This document shows positions 62,267-64,000 of a stretch of DNA of 64,000 nucleotides, in pieces (position 1 is the first letter of the stretch; every line of letters begins with the position of its first letter). The stretch spans positions 1 to 64,000 of the forward strand of contig JAFYCS010000018.1 in NCBI GenBank assembly GCA_017539565.1, written 5' to 3'. The position numbers and the translations under genes were made by a program. The notes under the pieces were generated by a model, which saw only the letters and a program-made list of their open reading frames with translations, was not told where the DNA came from and searched no databases. This DNA is from Lachnospiraceae bacterium (lineage in GTDB: Bacteria; Bacillota; Clostridia; Lachnospirales; Lachnospiraceae).

Positions 62267-62641
62267 TCACATGTAAGTCGATATCACATACTGCCGCAAA
62301 GGATTTTCTCCTATCTCCAGGCGCCTGAGCTCTATCCCTGAGCCGTTAAGCACCGTGGTAAGCTTCCTGAAAAATACTTCACCAACGTTCTCTACGCTGG
62401 CATCGCCGCCGAAATCGGCAATCTCATTAAAATATCTGTTCTCGTACTGCTTAAGCACATCCCCCGCATGACGTTCGCTCTTGCTGAACTCTTCATTCTC
62501 CGTAACGCCGCCGCTTATATAGACCGTGATCTCCAGCGTATGGGAATGTATGTGCTCTTTGATATTATCGGTACTGTGTGTCATGGGCAGTAAATAATGA
62601 AAGCAGTATACCGCCCCCGATCTTTTATTATTATTCTCCAT
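62267..62641 (-). CDS. 6-pyruvoyl-tetrahydropterin synthase-like protein (first copy)
   Basis: A 124-residue PTPS/QueD-fold protein, first gene of the XrtG operon. His15 (CFHYLL), His32 and His34 (HSHTLE) fit the zinc site, but Lys28 stands where the catalytic Cys would be, as in the second copy. The ATG has only a poor ribosome binding site. Both copies flank the system, so they may form a hetero-oligomer or bind a pterin-like signal; this is inference. Confidence 0.78.
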   Translation of the reverse strand: MENNNKRSGAVYCFHYLLPMTHSTDNIKEHIHSHTLEITVYISGGVTENEEFSKSERHAGDVLKQYENRYFNEIADFGGDASVENVGEVFFRKLTTVLNGSGIELRRLEIGENPLRQYVISTYM

Positions 62642-62686
62642 AAAAAGTGCTTTAAAACCTATATACTATATATCGTCATCTGCATT

Positions 62687-62707
62687 GTATGCGTTTACAT
62701 TGCATAC
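62687..62707. promoter_or_regulatory. Inverted repeat in the XrtG operon leader
   Basis: GTATGC GTTTACATT GCATAC, about 25 bases downstream of the -10 box and 45 before the start codon, a position suited to an operator or a leader hairpin. Confidence 0.45.
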
Positions 62708-62730
62708 CATTATTTTTCTGATTGGACCTC

Positions 62731-62759
62731 ATTATAATCTTTTTGTTGATTATTGACAA
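62731..62759 (-). promoter_or_regulatory. Promoter of the XrtG operon
   Basis: TTGTCA and a perfect TATAAT on the minus strand with a 17-base spacer, the best promoter match in the window. Confidence 0.7.
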
Positions 62760-62962
62760 GATAGTACAGCCACAATTCGTGACATTATACAATTGATTCG
62801 TGTATATCACTCCCCGGAGATGTGAATAACTCCCATATATCTTTCAAAAGCCGCGGAGAATACAGTCTGGTGGACGGTCCCGCTGACCATCCCGCTCCAG
62901 GAAAAGTGCATGTGACCGCAGAGAGGCTGTCGCTTTAGATGATAAAAAGCATCATGATATGC
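62760..62962. other. Non-coding stretch before the insertion element
   Basis: I see no gene here on either strand. A small hairpin (ATGAT AAAAAGC ATCAT, near 62938-62955) lies next to the insertion element; it may be target DNA or part of the element end. Confidence 0.3.
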
Positions 62963-63006
62963 TACCCCCAAGTAGGACACTGAAATATTAAACCTACTTG
63001 GGGGTA
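62963..63006 (+). promoter_or_regulatory. Perfect 14-bp hairpin that hides the OrfA ribosome binding site
   Basis: TACCCCCAAGTAGG pairs with CCTACTTGGGGGTA over all 14 bases with a 16-base loop. The GGGGG that serves as ribosome binding site lies in the 3' arm, so a read-through transcript from outside would be translated poorly. Confidence 0.6.
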
Positions 63007-63011
63007 TTTCT

Positions 63012-63713
63012 ATGTATAAAAAGAGAACGATTGATTCAGCGCTAAAAGTTGAACTGGTAGAAAAGTATCTTAGAGATGAGATTGGAATCCGGGAGGCGGC
63101 AAGACAGGCCGGATTATCTGGTTCTGGAACAGAATCATTCAGGAAGTGGGTTGATATTTATCGCAATGAAGGTCCATCCGGATTATTGGAACAAAAGCAT
63201 TATAAACACTATTCTCAGGAGGTAAGGATTGCTGCTGTAAATGACTATCTTAATGGAACAGGTTCACTTCAGGTAGTAGCGGCACGTTATGGACTGCGTT
63301 CAAAACACCCATTACAAAACTGGCTAAAAGAGTATAATACTCATGGAGAAATCAAATCCCGTGGAAGCGGAGGAGGAAGATACATGAGAAAAGCCAGACA
63401 GACAACACCAGAAGAACGCATTGAGATCGTAATGGAGTGCCTTGCCAATAATAAGAATTATGGTGAGATGGCGTTGAAACATAACTGTTCTTATCAGCAG
63501 GTTCGCAACTGGGTGTTGCGTTATGAAAAAATGGGATCTGCGGGCTTGGAAGATCGACGTGGACGACGAGCAGGAACACAACCCTCCAGAACACCGGAAG
63601 AAGAGATGAGAGGAAAAATCGCCGAACTGGAACGAAAGAACCGGGAGCTTCAGATGGAAAACGACCTGCTAAAAAAAGTCAGAGAGTTAGAGATGAAAGA
63701 TCGCTGTCTCTAA
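63012..63713 (+). CDS. IS3-family transposase OrfA (helix-turn-helix)
   Basis: A 233-residue DNA-binding subunit with three helix-turn-helix repeats (IGIREAARQAG, SLQVVAARYG, NYGEMALKHN) and a C-terminal leucine-rich coiled coil (EEEMRGKIAELERKNRELQ). The ATG lies just after the hairpin that can mask its ribosome binding site. A run of seven A (63671-63677) in phase A AAA AAA allows a -1 shift into OrfB. Confidence 0.88.
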   Translation: MYKKRTIDSALKVELVEKYLRDEIGIREAARQAGLSGSGTESFRKWVDIYRNEGPSGLLEQKHYKHYSQEVRIAAVNDYLNGTGSLQVVAARYGLRSKHPLQNWLKEYNTHGEIKSRGSGGGRYMRKARQTTPEERIEIVMECLANNKNYGEMALKHNCSYQQVRNWVLRYEKMGSAGLEDRRGRRAGTQPSRTPEEEMRGKIAELERKNRELQMENDLLKKVRELEMKDRCL

Positions 63714-64000
63714 CTCGACATTTGTATAAATATCAGGCGATCAAAGAACTATCAGAGGAAAAACACTATCCGATACGATGCTTATGTGAATATCTGCATT
63801 TGTCACGAGGAGCCTACTACCGTTGGCTGAAAGATCCGGTCAGTTACAGTGAAAAGCAAAACCGAGAGATCGCAGAAAAAATCAGAGCCATTCATGAATA
63901 TCATCCGGATATGGGATATCGCAGGATAAGGGATGAACTGGATAGGCATCATGATATTCATGTTAACGATAAGCGGATTTTGAGGATATGTCGTAAGGAA
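63677..64000 (+). CDS. IS3-family transposase OrfB (partial, made by -1 frameshift)
   Basis: An open frame in the -1 phase relative to OrfA, running to the window edge (108 codons). It contains LTRHLYKYQAIKELS, SRGAYYRWL and HPDMGYRRIRDEL, the usual first part of an IS3 OrfB before the DDE catalytic core, which lies outside. No good ATG is present, so expression as an OrfAB fusion through the A7 run is expected. Confidence 0.82.

Larger units (their letters stand above)
62963..64000 (+). mobile_element. IS3-family insertion sequence, left part (cut by window edge)
   Basis: It holds a two-frame transposase (OrfA, OrfB) with an A7 slippery run, as in IS3 family elements. The left edge is placed at the inverted repeat TACCCCCAAGTAGG because no gene precedes it; the true terminal repeat cannot be confirmed without the right end. 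Codon usage is more AT-rich than the neighbouring genes. Confidence 0.8.

Overview
The window looks like a chromosome segment of an anaerobic, Gram-positive Clostridia member, most likely Lachnospiraceae. This is inferred from protein character (PurO-type IMP cyclohydrolase with a separate AICAR transformylase, meso-diaminopimelate dehydrogenase, SpoVB/MurJ-type flippase, exosortase G locus), from strong AGGAGG ribosome binding sites and from frequent TTG/GTG starts. Most genes lie on the minus strand. I see no tRNA, rRNA or CRISPR array.

Layout. 1-3233: a two-gene heterodimeric ABC exporter, cut by the left edge. 3407-7130: a water-type aquaporin, a TSCPD protein, a MurJ/SpoVB flippase and two small unknown genes. 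7192-13378: an F-type ATP synthase operon (a, c, b, alpha, gamma, beta, epsilon) with no separate delta gene; the C-terminal domain of delta is instead fused in front of alpha, and subunit c has a signal-peptide-like extension. 13440-14476: azlCD. 14579-21207: a seven-gene unit of a 59-codon gene, a TPR protein, a membrane protein and potABCD. 21277-28122: valS, a GH13 glycosidase and a PD-(D/E)XK plus Rad3-type helicase, followed by a 530-base non-coding stretch with eight TTATGT-type motifs.

28656-35709: a DUF2812-like protein, an ABC-2 export pair, a two-gene finish of IMP synthesis, and a MATE transporter divergent from a DtxR-type regulator. 35755-43097: a TPM/zinc-ribbon membrane pair, ddh, an acyl-ACP thioesterase, a DRE-TIM aldolase-like protein, a methyltransferase and a lipoprotein. 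43273-47856: a C39-like peptidase, a von Willebrand A lipoprotein with a structured leader, and two unknown membrane proteins. 48072-54568: xylulokinase, an OGG-type glycosylase with deoC, and a CUT1 sugar importer that lacks its own ATPase.

54722-62641 is the most distinctive block: a tightly coupled seven-gene exosortase G (XrtG) operon. It encodes two pterin-synthase-like proteins, a probable sorted surface protein with a C-terminal TM-plus-basic signal, the exosortase, a BcsA-like glycosyltransferase, a membrane protein with a degenerate GGDEF-like end, and a large PTPS-related membrane protein. The natural reading is synthesis, transit and attachment of a surface glycan or glycoprotein, but its chemistry is not settled. 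The right edge (62963-64000) is the left part of an IS3-family element.

Two results deserve most attention: the delta-alpha fusion in the ATP synthase, and the gene content of the XrtG operon. A dispersed short palindromic repeat (AAGATCC...GGATGACA) marks several intergenic gaps and in one case produces a false N-terminal extension.
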